From a virus, in IMG/VR virus record IMGVR_UViG_3300036466_000345, positions 1 through 36,763 of that record: a DNA stretch of 36,763 nucleotides; one strand, written 5' to 3'. The translations under genes were made by a program, and so were the position numbers. The notes below the pieces were generated by a model. That model had not been told where the DNA came from, did not search any database, and saw only the letters and a list, made by a program, of their open reading frames with translations. Shown here one piece after another: positions 6,736 through 13,911 of the stretch. The first letter of the stretch is position 1. Each line of letters opens with the position of its first letter.

Positions 6736-9700
6736 ATGAGTGATTTTGAGCGAGTCAAAGCGGCGCTGAATATACAGGATGTCATCACAGGGCAGACACA
6801 CTTAAAAATGGGCAAGGCGCATCTTGAGAAATGTCCGTTTTGCGAGGGGCATGATTGTTTTTCCATCCCAAAGGGCAAGGACGGATTCAAATGCTTTCAG
6901 TGCGATAAATCCGGGGATGTTTTCACCTTTTTGGAGGAGTATCACGGGCTTGACAAGGCCGGCGCGTTGCAAATGGCCGCGGATCTGGCGGGTATCGAGT
7001 TGGAGAAGCGCAAGAAAGGTAGCGGCATTCGCCTGAGCAAGGTGGACAAGGTTCGGTTGGCGGCGGTGGATTATTACCACGACCATTTCCTTAAAAATGG
7101 TGGCAAAAATTATTTTGTTGAGCAGCGCGGGCATAAGCCTGAGACATCCGACAGGCTTCGAGTCGGTTTTTCAGATGGTGGACTGCTTGATCACTTGCGT
7201 TCACAAGGATTTGAGGACAAGGACATCCTTGCGTCTGGCCTGGTAATGGAAAGGGAGTTTGACGGCCAGAAAAGGGCCGTGGACTTTTTTGGCCGGGGCC
7301 TGGTGCTTTTCCCGCACTTCTATAAGGGCAGGGTGGTGCATTTCACCCAGAAGGACCCTGAAAAGAAGCGGAACTTTCAATTGTCATCGGAGTTTCGGCA
7401 CAAAGAGTGGCGTTTTTACAATCAGGACGCTCTGGACAAGTTTCAGGAAATTCTGCTGGTTGAAGGGGAGAACGACCTGGCGTCGGTGCTGGATGCTGGC
7501 GTAACAAACGTGATCGGCCTGATCGGGCAGATTTCGGACGAACAAATCAAGGCTCTTGGGGCCAGGGCGCGTGGCAAAAAGCTGTATCTTTGGATGGATA
7601 ACGATGAACATCCGGAGCAGCCTTTTTCAAAGGGTAAGGGCTATGCGCGCAAGATTTGTCAGAGGTTGCCCGACCTCGATATCCGTATTGTGGTGTATCC
7701 GGATGAGATAAACGACCCGGATGACTACCTGCGAGGTTTTTCTGGGGATACTCGGGCAGAGATCAAACGGTTGATGAGGGAATCCCTTGATTATTTATCT
7801 TGGGAAATCCTCCAGGTCAGCCGTTTGCAGGATCTCGAGGTGAAGCTCGAGGCGTTGAAGGCGCGTAAGGTGTTCTCTCGAATTGCTCTGCAGACGGAGA
7901 TTCAACAGCAAATCTACATTGAAAAGCTGGAAAAGCTTGGGTTCAGCAAAAAAGCTCTGGAGGAGCAACTTGAAGGTAGTCAGGATCTGCGCCAAGAACT
8001 TGACCGCTATTTTACGCTTTTGGAGAGTGAGCGAGACGCGGATCCAAACGCGATTGCAGAGATCATCTACCGCTATTTCGCGCGTCATGGCCGTTTTTAT
8101 TTTGATGGGACCGATACGGTTTACCTGATTTTCAAGGCGCGCACCTTTGAGGTGGCGAATAATACGGCTTTCAACAGTCTGATGCACCGCATGACGAGGC
8201 TTCTTTACACGCGGGCTCCTGGGAACAGTGTATGGGAGGCCTTGCGGTGCATCGCATACAACAGTGGCCGTCGGATCGATCGGGCGCAGTGGATCTATAC
8301 GGATGATATCCAGGATGCGATCTACCTGAATTTCAACTGCCCGAATAACCGCATACTGAAAATTTCGCCGGCGGGGATCCAGGAGATCCCGAACGGGATG
8401 AATGATGATCATATCCTGCTGTCGCAGTCGGACAAGATCATGCCGTTTAACTGGCTGCCGGATGCCGATATCCATGAGGGTATGGAAGCGCTCCAGGAGC
8501 TTGTGGTTGACAACTTGGTTTGCGAGCGCAAGCAACGCTATTTCATCTTGTGCTGGCTGATCTCTGGGTTCCTGTCAGGGTTTGCACCGTACCAAGGATT
8601 GATGAAGTTCAGCGGGACAAGCGGCGGCGGGAAATCGACTGCTGCAAAGTTGTTCACCACGCTGTTGTACGGTGATGAGCAACTGTCGGATCCAACAGGT
8701 GCTGCAGCATATTCGCTGGCGGCGCAAAACCCCTTGCTGGTCATCGACAACCTCGAGGGTAAAGACATCACGCGAACGATGCAAAAGTTCCTGTTGTTGC
8801 TGGCTACCCGGGGCAAGAAAGAGAAACGCACCAGCGGCACGGAAAGCGATACGACACAGGAAGCGCCGCGAGCGCTAGGCTGCATTACGGCTATTGAGCC
8901 CTTCACTCTCCCTGAATTGATCAACCGAACATACGACATCTATTTTGATGTCGGCCGCTGGGGCAGTGACGGCTTTTATGAATCTGATGTGCTGTCACAG
9001 ATCAAAAAGCAGCGGGATCTCATCCTGTCTGCGCTCCTGAAATTTATCCAGAAAGACATCCTGCCGAACCTGGATCAACGCAAGGACTTTATCACCGTTT
9101 TACGGAGAGAATACAAAGGACACGCCAAGGAACGCACCAATGAATACCTGGCGCTGCTGATGCTTGTTCTTGATCAGGTGCTGAAATATATCCCATGGTA
9201 CGGACCCTATGACCTGATGAGTGGTTTGGAGACCGGGGCGAAGGAGATCCGCCAGGCGTGGATCGAGGAACAGAACGCAAAAGCCAAGGACACGGAAGTC
9301 ACGAGCAACGACATCCTGAAGCTTCTCGACGGCCTGGTGAGGGAATACCTGCAGACGCTGAAGAACAAGAATGTTACCCCACAGCATTACGATGGCTACG
9401 ATGATGAGGTTTTTGTCCTGGAACACCAGGAATACGGATTGACATTGATCAAAACAAAACCTCAGACAGTGCATGACGACCAGGGTGAGCGATACACGAT
9501 GGCTCACATCGAATTCACCGCGACATCGGCCGACCTGGTACATGCCTTTGATCGTTTCTGCCGCAACAGCGGTACCCGCAATCCCTACGGGAATGCCGCG
9601 GTGTTTGGCTCGCGCCTGAAAAACGATATGAAGTTACTTGCCAAAGGTGGATGGGACCTGGTGACGTCGGAGGGCAAGGAGCCTTATTTTCGAATCGTGC

Positions 9701-9744
9701 GCGGCCGGAGATTCCTGAAATTCCGCCACACGCTGGTCAGATGA
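6736..9744 (+). CDS. Primase-ATPase (CHC2 zinc finger, TOPRIM, C-terminal P-loop), 1002 aa
   Basis: The main phage replication protein. Residues about 33-55 hold CPFC ... CFQC, the DnaG-type CHC2 zinc finger that recognises primer start sites. Residues about 237-345 form the TOPRIM catalytic domain: LLVEGEND supplies the conserved Glu and LYLWMDNDE the D-x-D. A long helical linker follows, then a C-terminal ATPase with Walker A GTSGGGKST (about 623-631) and a Walker B-like LLVIDNLEG (about 665). Combined primase and helicase-like ATPase activities are known for phage proteins such as P4 alpha and T7 gp4, although this ATPase is not obviously of the T7 type. It starts 24 bp after the kinase gene with a weak ribosome site. 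The iteron-containing DNA begins immediately after its stop. Confidence 0.85.
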   Translation: MSDFERVKAALNIQDVITGQTHLKMGKAHLEKCPFCEGHDCFSIPKGKDGFKCFQCDKSGDVFTFLEEYHGLDKAGALQMAADLAGIELEKRKKGSGIRLSKVDKVRLAAVDYYHDHFLKNGGKNYFVEQRGHKPETSDRLRVGFSDGGLLDHLRSQGFEDKDILASGLVMEREFDGQKRAVDFFGRGLVLFPHFYKGRVVHFTQKDPEKKRNFQLSSEFRHKEWRFYNQDALDKFQEILLVEGENDLASVLDAGVTNVIGLIGQISDEQIKALGARARGKKLYLWMDNDEHPEQPFSKGKGYARKICQRLPDLDIRIVVYPDEINDPDDYLRGFSGDTRAEIKRLMRESLDYLSWEILQVSRLQDLEVKLEALKARKVFSRIALQTEIQQQIYIEKLEKLGFSKKALEEQLEGSQDLRQELDRYFTLLESERDADPNAIAEIIYRYFARHGRFYFDGTDTVYLIFKARTFEVANNTAFNSLMHRMTRLLYTRAPGNSVWEALRCIAYNSGRRIDRAQWIYTDDIQDAIYLNFNCPNNRILKISPAGIQEIPNGMNDDHILLSQSDKIMPFNWLPDADIHEGMEALQELVVDNLVCERKQRYFILCWLISGFLSGFAPYQGLMKFSGTSGGGKSTAAKLFTTLLYGDEQLSDPTGAAAYSLAAQNPLLVIDNLEGKDITRTMQKFLLLLATRGKKEKRTSGTESDTTQEAPRALGCITAIEPFTLPELINRTYDIYFDVGRWGSDGFYESDVLSQIKKQRDLILSALLKFIQKDILPNLDQRKDFITVLRREYKGHAKERTNEYLALLMLVLDQVLKYIPWYGPYDLMSGLETGAKEIRQAWIEEQNAKAKDTEVTSNDILKLLDGLVREYLQTLKNKNVTPQHYDGYDDEVFVLEHQEYGLTLIKTKPQTVHDDQGERYTMAHIEFTATSADLVHAFDRFCRNSGTRNPYGNAAVFGSRLKNDMKLLAKGGWDLVTSEGKEPYFRIVRGRRFLKFRHTLVR

Positions 9745-9753
9745 CAGTTGCGG

Positions 9754-10121
9754 GTGGTGCAAGTCTCTATGAAAAGCAGGTGCACATACTATGAAAGATG
9801 ATCAGCAACACCAAAACGGGCTGTTTTTATTTTTTTCTTAGCGTTTTGCGTCATCCCGGGACATTTTTCTCAGAACTTGCACCCTTGCACCACTTTTAAG
9901 TTAAATTATTGATTTCATTGATAAAAAGCGTGGTGCAAGTGGTGGTGCAAGTGTGGTGCAAGTGTGGTGCAAGTGTGGTGCTACTGTCTGGCCGTTTCTG
10001 GACTTGCACCACGGGAAAAACCTCGATATTTCAAGCATTTAACTTAAATGGTGCAAGTGGTGCAGCAAATAGCGTCTTCCCAAGGTGCCAAAAACGCTAA
10101 GAAGATCCGAGGTTGCACCAC
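9754..10121. repeat. GTGGTGCAAGT iterons, both orientations
   Basis: Perfect forward copies of the 11-mer GTGGTGCAAGT lie at 9754-9764, 9930-9940, 9942-9952, 9953-9963 and 9964-9974, with a degenerate copy at 9975-9985 and near-copies at 10048-10058 and 10057-10064. Reverse-orientation copies (ACTTGCACCAC or truncated) are at 9875-9883, 9884-9893, 10002-10012 and 10113-10121. The central run has an 11-12 bp period, about one helical turn, as expected for cooperative protein binding. Confidence 0.85.
9835..10103. other. Candidate phage replication origin
   Basis: The segment is bounded by perfect 13-bp inverted arms TTCTTAGCGTTTT (9835-9847) and AAAACGCTAAGAA (10091-10103). It contains inner arms TTTTAAGTTAAAT (9894-9906) and ATTTAACTTAAAT (10037-10049), nearly complementary. 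Between them lie an AT-rich stretch (9894-9929) suited to unwinding and the tandem iterons. It sits directly 3' of the primase-ATPase gene, the usual place for an origin recognised by such proteins (compare P4 alpha and its ori). The origin call is inference from structure and position. Confidence 0.6.
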
Positions 10122-10436
10122 TATTTCAAAGGGTTGATAGGAAATGGCCAGAAAGAAAGCTGATTCTTTTAGGTTAAGGGGAACAGGTTAAAAGGTAAAG
10201 GATTGTTTCGTGGTTCCAGCCAGTTAGGTGGTCTGTTATGCGGCATTGTCAACCTTTCTTTTACACGTGGTTAACAGGATAGACGAAATCAGCGAAATGC
10301 AGACCGCACATAATTATAAATTATGCGGTTAACTCTCATGATGGGAACGGAAGATCAATAGGTTGCAGGTGTTTATGATGATGAACTGTGCGGTTATATC
10401 AAGAAAGGATAAAGTCATGGGGCTTACTGGAGACGT
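10122..10436. other. Non-coding region with short dyads
   Basis: I see no convincing gene here. The main structure is a dyad at 10304-10328: CCGCA-x2-TAATT opposed to AATTATGCGG, with a perfect core ATAATT-ATA-AATTAT (10310-10324). GGTTAAC occurs twice, at 10269-10275 and 10326-10332. A TTGTCA at 10246-10251 could be a -35 element but no good -10 follows at normal spacing. The region probably holds the promoter/operator of the downstream recombinase-Mor operon. Confidence 0.3.
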
Positions 10437-10560
10437 TCTCCCCACCCCCCCTGCAAAAGATTCAGAGCAAACGGCTATGCCCGCCCGCCCAGCTGCGTTT
10501 CAGTATTGGGCTAAATCCCATGGTTTTTTCCAAAAGCGGGGGGTGCGGGGGGAATGGTGA
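10417..10560 (+). CDS. Doubtful 47-aa leader-like frame
   Basis: An ATG at 10417 with AAAGGA upstream opens a 47-codon frame that overlaps the start of the recombinase gene by seven bases. The product is proline- and charge-rich with no recognisable feature. It could be a leader peptide translated through a C-rich/G-rich pairing region (10440-10451 against 10538-10552) that covers the recombinase ribosome binding site. It could equally be chance. Confidence 0.2.
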   Translation: MGLTGDVLPTPPAKDSEQTAMPARPAAFQYWAKSHGFFQKRGVRGEW

Positions 10561-11513
10561 CCGAACTCCTGGACAGATGGCAGAGACATATGCGGATCCT
10601 CCGTGCTTTATCCGAGGACAGCTGCAAGGCATACCGTGCCAAGGTCGATGAGTTTCTTTCTTGGGCCGTCGAATCAGGCCGCCCTGCGGATCCACGCCAG
10701 GTACATCGAAAGGATATCGAAGCCTGGCTCGAACATCTTTTCTACCGCGGCAACAGCAATGCAACCAGGGCCGCAAAGACAACAGCCTTGCAGCACCTTT
10801 TTCGCTGGCTCGTTTATGAGGGTGAGGTTGATAAAGATTTAACTGAAGACATCCCAAAACCAAAGGTACGGCGCACCTTTGTTCAGAAGTACACCAAGGG
10901 CGAAATATACCGATTTTTTCGCCAATGCGACATAACGACAAGCAAGGGCCTGCGTGATGTTGCGATCCTGATCATGATGGCATTTGCAGGTTTGCGCGAC
11001 GGCGAGGTCTGCAACCTCGCTATTGCCGACCTGGTCGACGATGGACAACGCATTGATGTCAATATCGTCAAAACAAAAAAGGATTCATTCCGCACTGTCT
11101 ATCTCTGGAAAGCTCCCTCCATCATCGTGCGCGAATGGCTTACCATCCGGCTTTCGCATGGGGCCGGCCCTAGCGATCCACTGTTCGTAAGCTTTCGCAA
11201 AGGCGATCAGTGTCAAGGGAAATCCCTCAAGCAATCTGACATCGATCACCTGGTAAAAGCCTTGGCCAAACAAGCACAGATCCGCAAGGCACGCATTACG
11301 CCACATATGTTTCGCGCAACCCATATCAGCGATCTCCGACATATCCGCGGTTATGACATTGCCGCGATCGCCGAGCGGGTCGGACATAAACAAATCAGCA
11401 CAACCGATAGATATATCCCCTCCCGCGGGAGGATCCATAGGGAATACCCTAGCCTTGCTGCTTACTGGAATGATTTTACGAAAGTCTGGAGTTCGGAGGG
11501 ATTGGATGAGTAA
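10554..11513 (+). CDS. XerC-like tyrosine recombinase, 319 aa
   Basis: A full-length tyrosine recombinase. Residues 1-90 form the SAM-like core-binding domain (SCKAYRAKVDEFLSWAVE). The catalytic domain carries the first Arg in AGLRDGEVCNL (about 145-155), a beta-hairpin lysine in VKTKKDSF, H-x-x-R in HMFRATH (about 250), RVGHKQ and the nucleophile in TTDRYIP (about 284-290). It is a typical Xer/phage integrase in length. There is no integron-integrase insertion between the conserved boxes, so it is not IntI. ATG 10554 follows a GGGGGG ribosome site. Placed next to the putative origin and overlapping the Mor-like gene by eight bases, it may resolve replicated phage dimers or serve as a second integrase; the sequence does not decide. 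Confidence 0.85.
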   Translation: MVTELLDRWQRHMRILRALSEDSCKAYRAKVDEFLSWAVESGRPADPRQVHRKDIEAWLEHLFYRGNSNATRAAKTTALQHLFRWLVYEGEVDKDLTEDIPKPKVRRTFVQKYTKGEIYRFFRQCDITTSKGLRDVAILIMMAFAGLRDGEVCNLAIADLVDDGQRIDVNIVKTKKDSFRTVYLWKAPSIIVREWLTIRLSHGAGPSDPLFVSFRKGDQCQGKSLKQSDIDHLVKALAKQAQIRKARITPHMFRATHISDLRHIRGYDIAAIAERVGHKQISTTDRYIPSRGRIHREYPSLAAYWNDFTKVWSSEGLDE

Positions 11514-11787
11514 CGGTAACCACTGGTGGGAAGGCCGAGACGCCATCCAGGCCTTCGGCAACAGAATGGTATCGGAATACGGGCAGGCGACAGGAGAGGC
11601 AATTGTCAGGGCGTTGTATGAAGAAGCCGGGGGGATGAGGCTGCGGGTACCAACCTTATCGGATCTTGAGAGGCAGCAGAGGGATGACCGTATCCGCATT
11701 CTTTTCAATGGGCGGAACCATCAGGAATTGGCCGCACGATTTGGAATCACGGATACGCATGTTAGGCGCATTTTGGAAAAAGGATAG
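11506..11787 (+). CDS. Mor-family transcription activator, 93 aa
   Basis: The sequence fits the Mor transcription activator family of Mu-like phages: an N-terminal dimerisation-type helical segment (GNRMVSEYGQATGEAIVRALYEEAGGMRLRVPT) and a C-terminal helix-turn-helix (DRIRILFNGRNHQELAARFGITDTHVRRIL, residues about 62-91). Mor and C proteins bind as dimers upstream of weak -35 regions and turn on middle or late operons. ATG 11506 overlaps the recombinase stop, with GGAGGG upstream. It is the natural candidate to act at the repeated motif upstream of 13941 and 20113. Its last codons contain GTTAGGC (11761-11767), a sequence that matches the classical integron core site. Confidence 0.8.
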   Translation: MSNGNHWWEGRDAIQAFGNRMVSEYGQATGEAIVRALYEEAGGMRLRVPTLSDLERQQRDDRIRILFNGRNHQELAARFGITDTHVRRILEKG

Positions 11788-11850
11788 GAAAGGAGCATGC
11801 TTGTGCGGCTTAAAACGAAGCTTAAAAAGGATCATAAAGAAGGCGACACC

Positions 11851-12024
11851 ATGAATAAAACCGCTTTTTTGTGGTTGCCTAAAAAAATTGGCAACGAGTT
11901 TCGCTGGTTAGAACGTGCCACTTGGCAGCTGAAATATATGAGCCAGGCACCTCTATTGCCAATTGGGCAAGGCTACTCACCAAGCCAGAGGGTTTATGGG
12001 TGGGTGGCGATTAAGTGGGTATAA
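11851..12024 (+). CDS. Hypothetical 57-aa protein, cassette-like gene
   Basis: A small aromatic-rich protein (FLWLPKKIGNEFRWLERATWQLKY) of unknown function. ATG 11851 is preceded by AGAAGG; an upstream in-frame ATG at 11797 would add 18 basic residues. The stop TAA is embedded in TATAAC (12020-12025), the start of an attC-like structure, exactly where integron cassette genes usually end. Proteins of this type (short, Trp-rich, ending near GYxxxxxVYGWVAIKW) are common among cassette ORFans, though I cannot name a family. Confidence 0.5.
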   Translation: MNKTAFLWLPKKIGNEFRWLERATWQLKYMSQAPLLPIGQGYSPSQRVYGWVAIKWV

Positions 12025-12086
12025 CGATAAAGGTAACCGGTGAGGCGTGGCTTTTCGCGCCGATCCGGTTGACCGTATGGTTAGCA
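12020..12086 (+). other. attC-like recombination site 1
   Basis: Layout from left to right: R'' box TATAAC (12020-12025), 6-base spacer, L'' GGTAACCGG (12032-12040), variable terminal stem with GGCG/CGCC, L' CCGGTTGACC (12065-12074), 5-base spacer, R' GTTAGC (12080-12085). L'' and L' pair perfectly over 9 bp except for one extra G in L', the extrahelical base expected in attC folding. The TAA stop of the 57-aa gene lies inside R''. R'' and R' share only four paired bases, as expected when R' is completed by the next cassette. Confidence 0.75.
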
Positions 12087-12114
12087 AAGCCTTTGTAGAA
12101 AGGAGCAATTTCAG

Positions 12115-12912
12115 ATGATTACCGTTTTACACCATGCAGACGCCGATGGATTCGGGGCAGCTTACGCCCTTTGGAAGACGTTTGACCAGGAGGCCAAGTT
12201 CATCCCTGTGCAGTACGGGCAACCCGTGCCGGAGTTGCCGGAGGAAACGGACTGCCTGTATATCGTGGATTTCTCGTATGACCGGGAAACCACCCTGGCA
12301 CTGGCCCGCAGGTTCGGGGTTGGCTCCATCGTGGTCATTGACCACCACAAGACGGCAGAAAAGGAACTGGCCGGGCTGATGTTCGCCGAGTTCGACATGA
12401 ACAAAAGCGGGGCTGTTCTGGCCTGGGAGCACGGCAACCCGTTTTGGCCTGTGCCGTCGATCCTCCGCTATGTGCAGGACCGCGACTTGTGGAAATTCGA
12501 GCTGCCGCACTCGGAAGAGGTGAACCTCTACATTGCATCGCTGCCGTGGGATTTCGAGGTGTGGGACCGCTTCGATCTGCCAACCGCCGTGGCGGATGGG
12601 ACGGCGATTAAGGCATTCCGGGACAACCAGATCAAGACGGCCCTCCGCGATGCGCGGGTCATTGACTTCTTCGGGCACTCAGCCCCGGTGGTCAACTGCT
12701 CGGCCAACATTTCCGAGGTCGGGCACGAACTGCTGAAGGCTCACCCTGACGCGCCGTTCGCGGTGATGTACTGCGACCGGGGAGACGGCCAGCGGAGCTA
12801 TTCGCTGCGCTCGCGGGGGGATTTCGACGTGGCCGAACTCTGCCGTGAGCATGGTGGGGGAGGACACAGGGCGGCTGCTGGATTCGCCACGACTGCCCCT
12901 TTGGCTTGCTAA
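12115..12912 (+). CDS. DHH-family phosphoesterase, 265 aa
   Basis: Contains the DHH hallmark motifs: HHADADG (residues 6-12), an Asp in YIVDFSYD (about 51-58), VIDHHKT (about 79-85) and the DHHA1-type glycine-rich C-terminal motif GGGGHRAAAGF (about 246-256). DHH/DHHA1 proteins are Mn-dependent phosphoesterases acting on oligonucleotides, cyclic dinucleotides or polyphosphate; the exact substrate is not shown. It starts about 34 bases after an attC-type junction with AAAGGAG ahead of ATG 12115, and its TAA stop lies within TTGCTAAC of the next attC-like site. It therefore has the layout of an integron gene cassette. Confidence 0.85.
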   Translation: MITVLHHADADGFGAAYALWKTFDQEAKFIPVQYGQPVPELPEETDCLYIVDFSYDRETTLALARRFGVGSIVVIDHHKTAEKELAGLMFAEFDMNKSGAVLAWEHGNPFWPVPSILRYVQDRDLWKFELPHSEEVNLYIASLPWDFEVWDRFDLPTAVADGTAIKAFRDNQIKTALRDARVIDFFGHSAPVVNCSANISEVGHELLKAHPDAPFAVMYCDRGDGQRSYSLRSRGDFDVAELCREHGGGGHRAAAGFATTAPLAC

Positions 12913-12963
12913 CGCCTCGCTGAACTGGCTGCGCGCAGCTCCGATCAAGCGCCTTGTTAGCAA
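12906..12963 (+). other. attC-like recombination site 2
   Basis: R'' TTGCTAAC (12906-12913) and R' GTTAGCAA (12956-12963) are perfectly complementary over 8 bp. Five-base spacers GCCTC and GCCTT separate them from L'' GCTGAAC (12919-12925) and L' GATCAAGC (12943-12950), which pair with one extra base in L' and one mismatch. The apex is the palindrome GCTGCGCGCAGC (12928-12939). Box order, spacer lengths, unpaired central spacer, extrahelical base position and a 58-bp size all match known attC sites. The DHH gene stop codon lies inside R''. Confidence 0.85.
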
Positions 12964-12983
12964 AAACACTGGAGGAAATATAA

Positions 12984-13238
12984 ATGACAGCAGAATTAAT
13001 TTACATGCGTGACGATGGCTCTGCCACCGGATACATGGAGCTGACAAGTAGCGACGACCCGAAAGCCGTTGCCTACATTCGAGCGGACCTAGCCGGGAAC
13101 ATCTCAATGCGTGAGAAGCGAGACTTATTCGCCCCTGGCGCGGAATGCGAACCGGATTTTAAGGTGCCATGCAAGGAGTGCCTGCACCACCATACGGACG
13201 AGCTTGAGTACCCATGTGCGGCATGCAAGCATTGCTAA
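12984..13238 (+). CDS. Cysteine-rich protein, 84 aa, cassette-like gene
   Basis: The first 50 residues form a mixed alpha/beta domain of unknown type. The C terminus carries CKECLHHH...CAACKHC, a dense Cys/His cluster that probably binds zinc. ATG 12984 is preceded by GGAGG and lies about 27 bases after the preceding attC-type junction, and its TAA stop is inside TTGCTAAC (13232-13239). This repeats the cassette layout of the DHH gene. Function unknown. Confidence 0.6.
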   Translation: MTAELIYMRDDGSATGYMELTSSDDPKAVAYIRADLAGNISMREKRDLFAPGAECEPDFKVPCKECLHHHTDELEYPCAACKHC

Positions 13239-13285
13239 CGATATAGATCACGGGCTTGCGGCTTTAAAGCAATAGCCAAAAAACT
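13232..13285 (+). other. Degenerate or half attC-like site 3
   Basis: TTGCTAAC (13232-13239) is identical to the R'' box of site 2 and again contains the stop codon of the gene before it. The expected GTT-type R' box is missing: the equivalent position reads AATAGCCA (about 13270-13277). A small hairpin GGCTTGC / GCAA-TA-GCC is present between. I interpret this as the end of the cassette run, with the right half of the site lost or decayed. Confidence 0.45.
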
Positions 13286-13300
13286 TTAACGGAGGCAACT

Positions 13301-13483
13301 TTGAGTGAAGAAAATTTGAATACCCCCGCTGGTAGCAAGTCCGCCGTGGATGGGCTGGTTATGCGTAGATGTGCCACATGCGGAACAGAGAGGCCAGTAA
13401 AAGAAATGAAAGTCTGCATGGATAGCAGGCAGATGCACAGATATGTGTGCGACTCGAAATGCATGATCGAGTTTTACGCATAA
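13301..13483 (+). CDS. Small zinc-finger-like protein, 60 aa
   Basis: A TTG start at 13301 is supported by a strong GGAGG seven bases upstream. Contains CATCG...C...(H)RYVCDSKC, a C-x2-C ... C-x3-C arrangement typical of small treble-clef or zinc-ribbon phage proteins. It ends in CATAACAG, a weaker version of the cassette-end pattern, but no partner box is visible. Function unknown. Confidence 0.5.
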   Translation: MSEENLNTPAGSKSAVDGLVMRRCATCGTERPVKEMKVCMDSRQMHRYVCDSKCMIEFYA

Positions 13484-13514
13484 CAGTAGAATATGCCGAC
13501 CGTGCAAGGTTGCT

Positions 13515-13832
13515 ATGTACAGAAAACGCAGACGTGGAAGTAAAAAATTCAATGACCACATGGCCAGGGCCCGTGCAGCTAAGGAACAAAAGCGGCTCTC
13601 AGGCGACCCGCCGGAATACCCTCCAGACCTTCCGATGATACGACGCCGGATTGTTGTCGAGGACTATGATAGCGGCGAAACACTGCGCCACGAAATTGTC
13701 CTCAAGCGATCCAACCGGGTTGATTGCTATCGTGTCGAGATAGACGGAGTCCAATTGTCTGGCCGATATGGATGGTCAAAAACCCTTGAAATGCTACGAA
13801 AGGCATTTATTCGCACGAGCAGTTTTATATGA
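13515..13832 (+). CDS. Hypothetical basic protein, 105 aa
   Basis: The N-terminal 35 residues are highly basic (RKRRRGSKKFNDHMARARAAKEQKR) and the rest is beta-rich (RRRIVVEDYDSGETLRHEIVLKRSNRVDCYRVEIDG). It is a likely nucleic-acid-associated protein. It is the last gene before a strong terminator (13843-13870) and so ends the middle operon. The ATG at 13515 lacks a good ribosome binding site. No family recognised. Confidence 0.5.
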   Translation: MYRKRRRGSKKFNDHMARARAAKEQKRLSGDPPEYPPDLPMIRRRIVVEDYDSGETLRHEIVLKRSNRVDCYRVEIDGVQLSGRYGWSKTLEMLRKAFIRTSSFI

Positions 13833-13842
13833 ACACTCCAAG

Positions 13843-13870
13843 GCCCCTCACCTCGAGGGGCTTTTCTTTT
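13843..13870 (+). terminator. Rho-independent terminator of the middle operon
   Basis: GCCCCTC (13843-13849) and GAGGGGC (13855-13861) form a 7-bp stem with a 5-base loop, followed by TTTTCTTTT. Confidence 0.85.
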
Positions 13871-13911
13871 ACCTCCTTGGCCCAACTGTGTCTTGATTTA
13901 CGGGTAGTTTG
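13871..13911 (+). promoter_or_regulatory. Candidate late promoter/activator site, copy 1
   Basis: ACCTCCTTGGCCCAAC (13871-13886) is identical to 20045-20060. The core TTGGCCCAA is a 4-bp dyad around one base. Downstream, both copies share CG-x-GTA at the same offset, where TAGTTT (13905-13910) could be a -10 element with no good -35. That is the pattern of an activator-dependent promoter such as those driven by Mor/C proteins. The terminase gene begins 54 bp after the motif. Confidence 0.55.

Noticed and set aside
9930-9985. The tandem 11-mers as a CRISPR array.
   Set aside because: Units are only 11 bp with no unique spacers.
9909-10100. A 63-codon frame through the iterons.
   Set aside because: It translates the repeat into VVQVWCKCGASVV-type low-complexity sequence and has no ribosome binding site.
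10554-11513. The recombinase next to the cassettes as an integron integrase (IntI).
   Set aside because: It has the ordinary Xer-like box order and no extra segment between the second and third conserved boxes that marks IntI, so it should not act on attC sites.
13479-13507. A fourth attC-like site after the 60-aa gene (CATAAC with GTTGCTATG).
   Set aside because: Only about 29 bp long, needs two bulged bases and has no L boxes.
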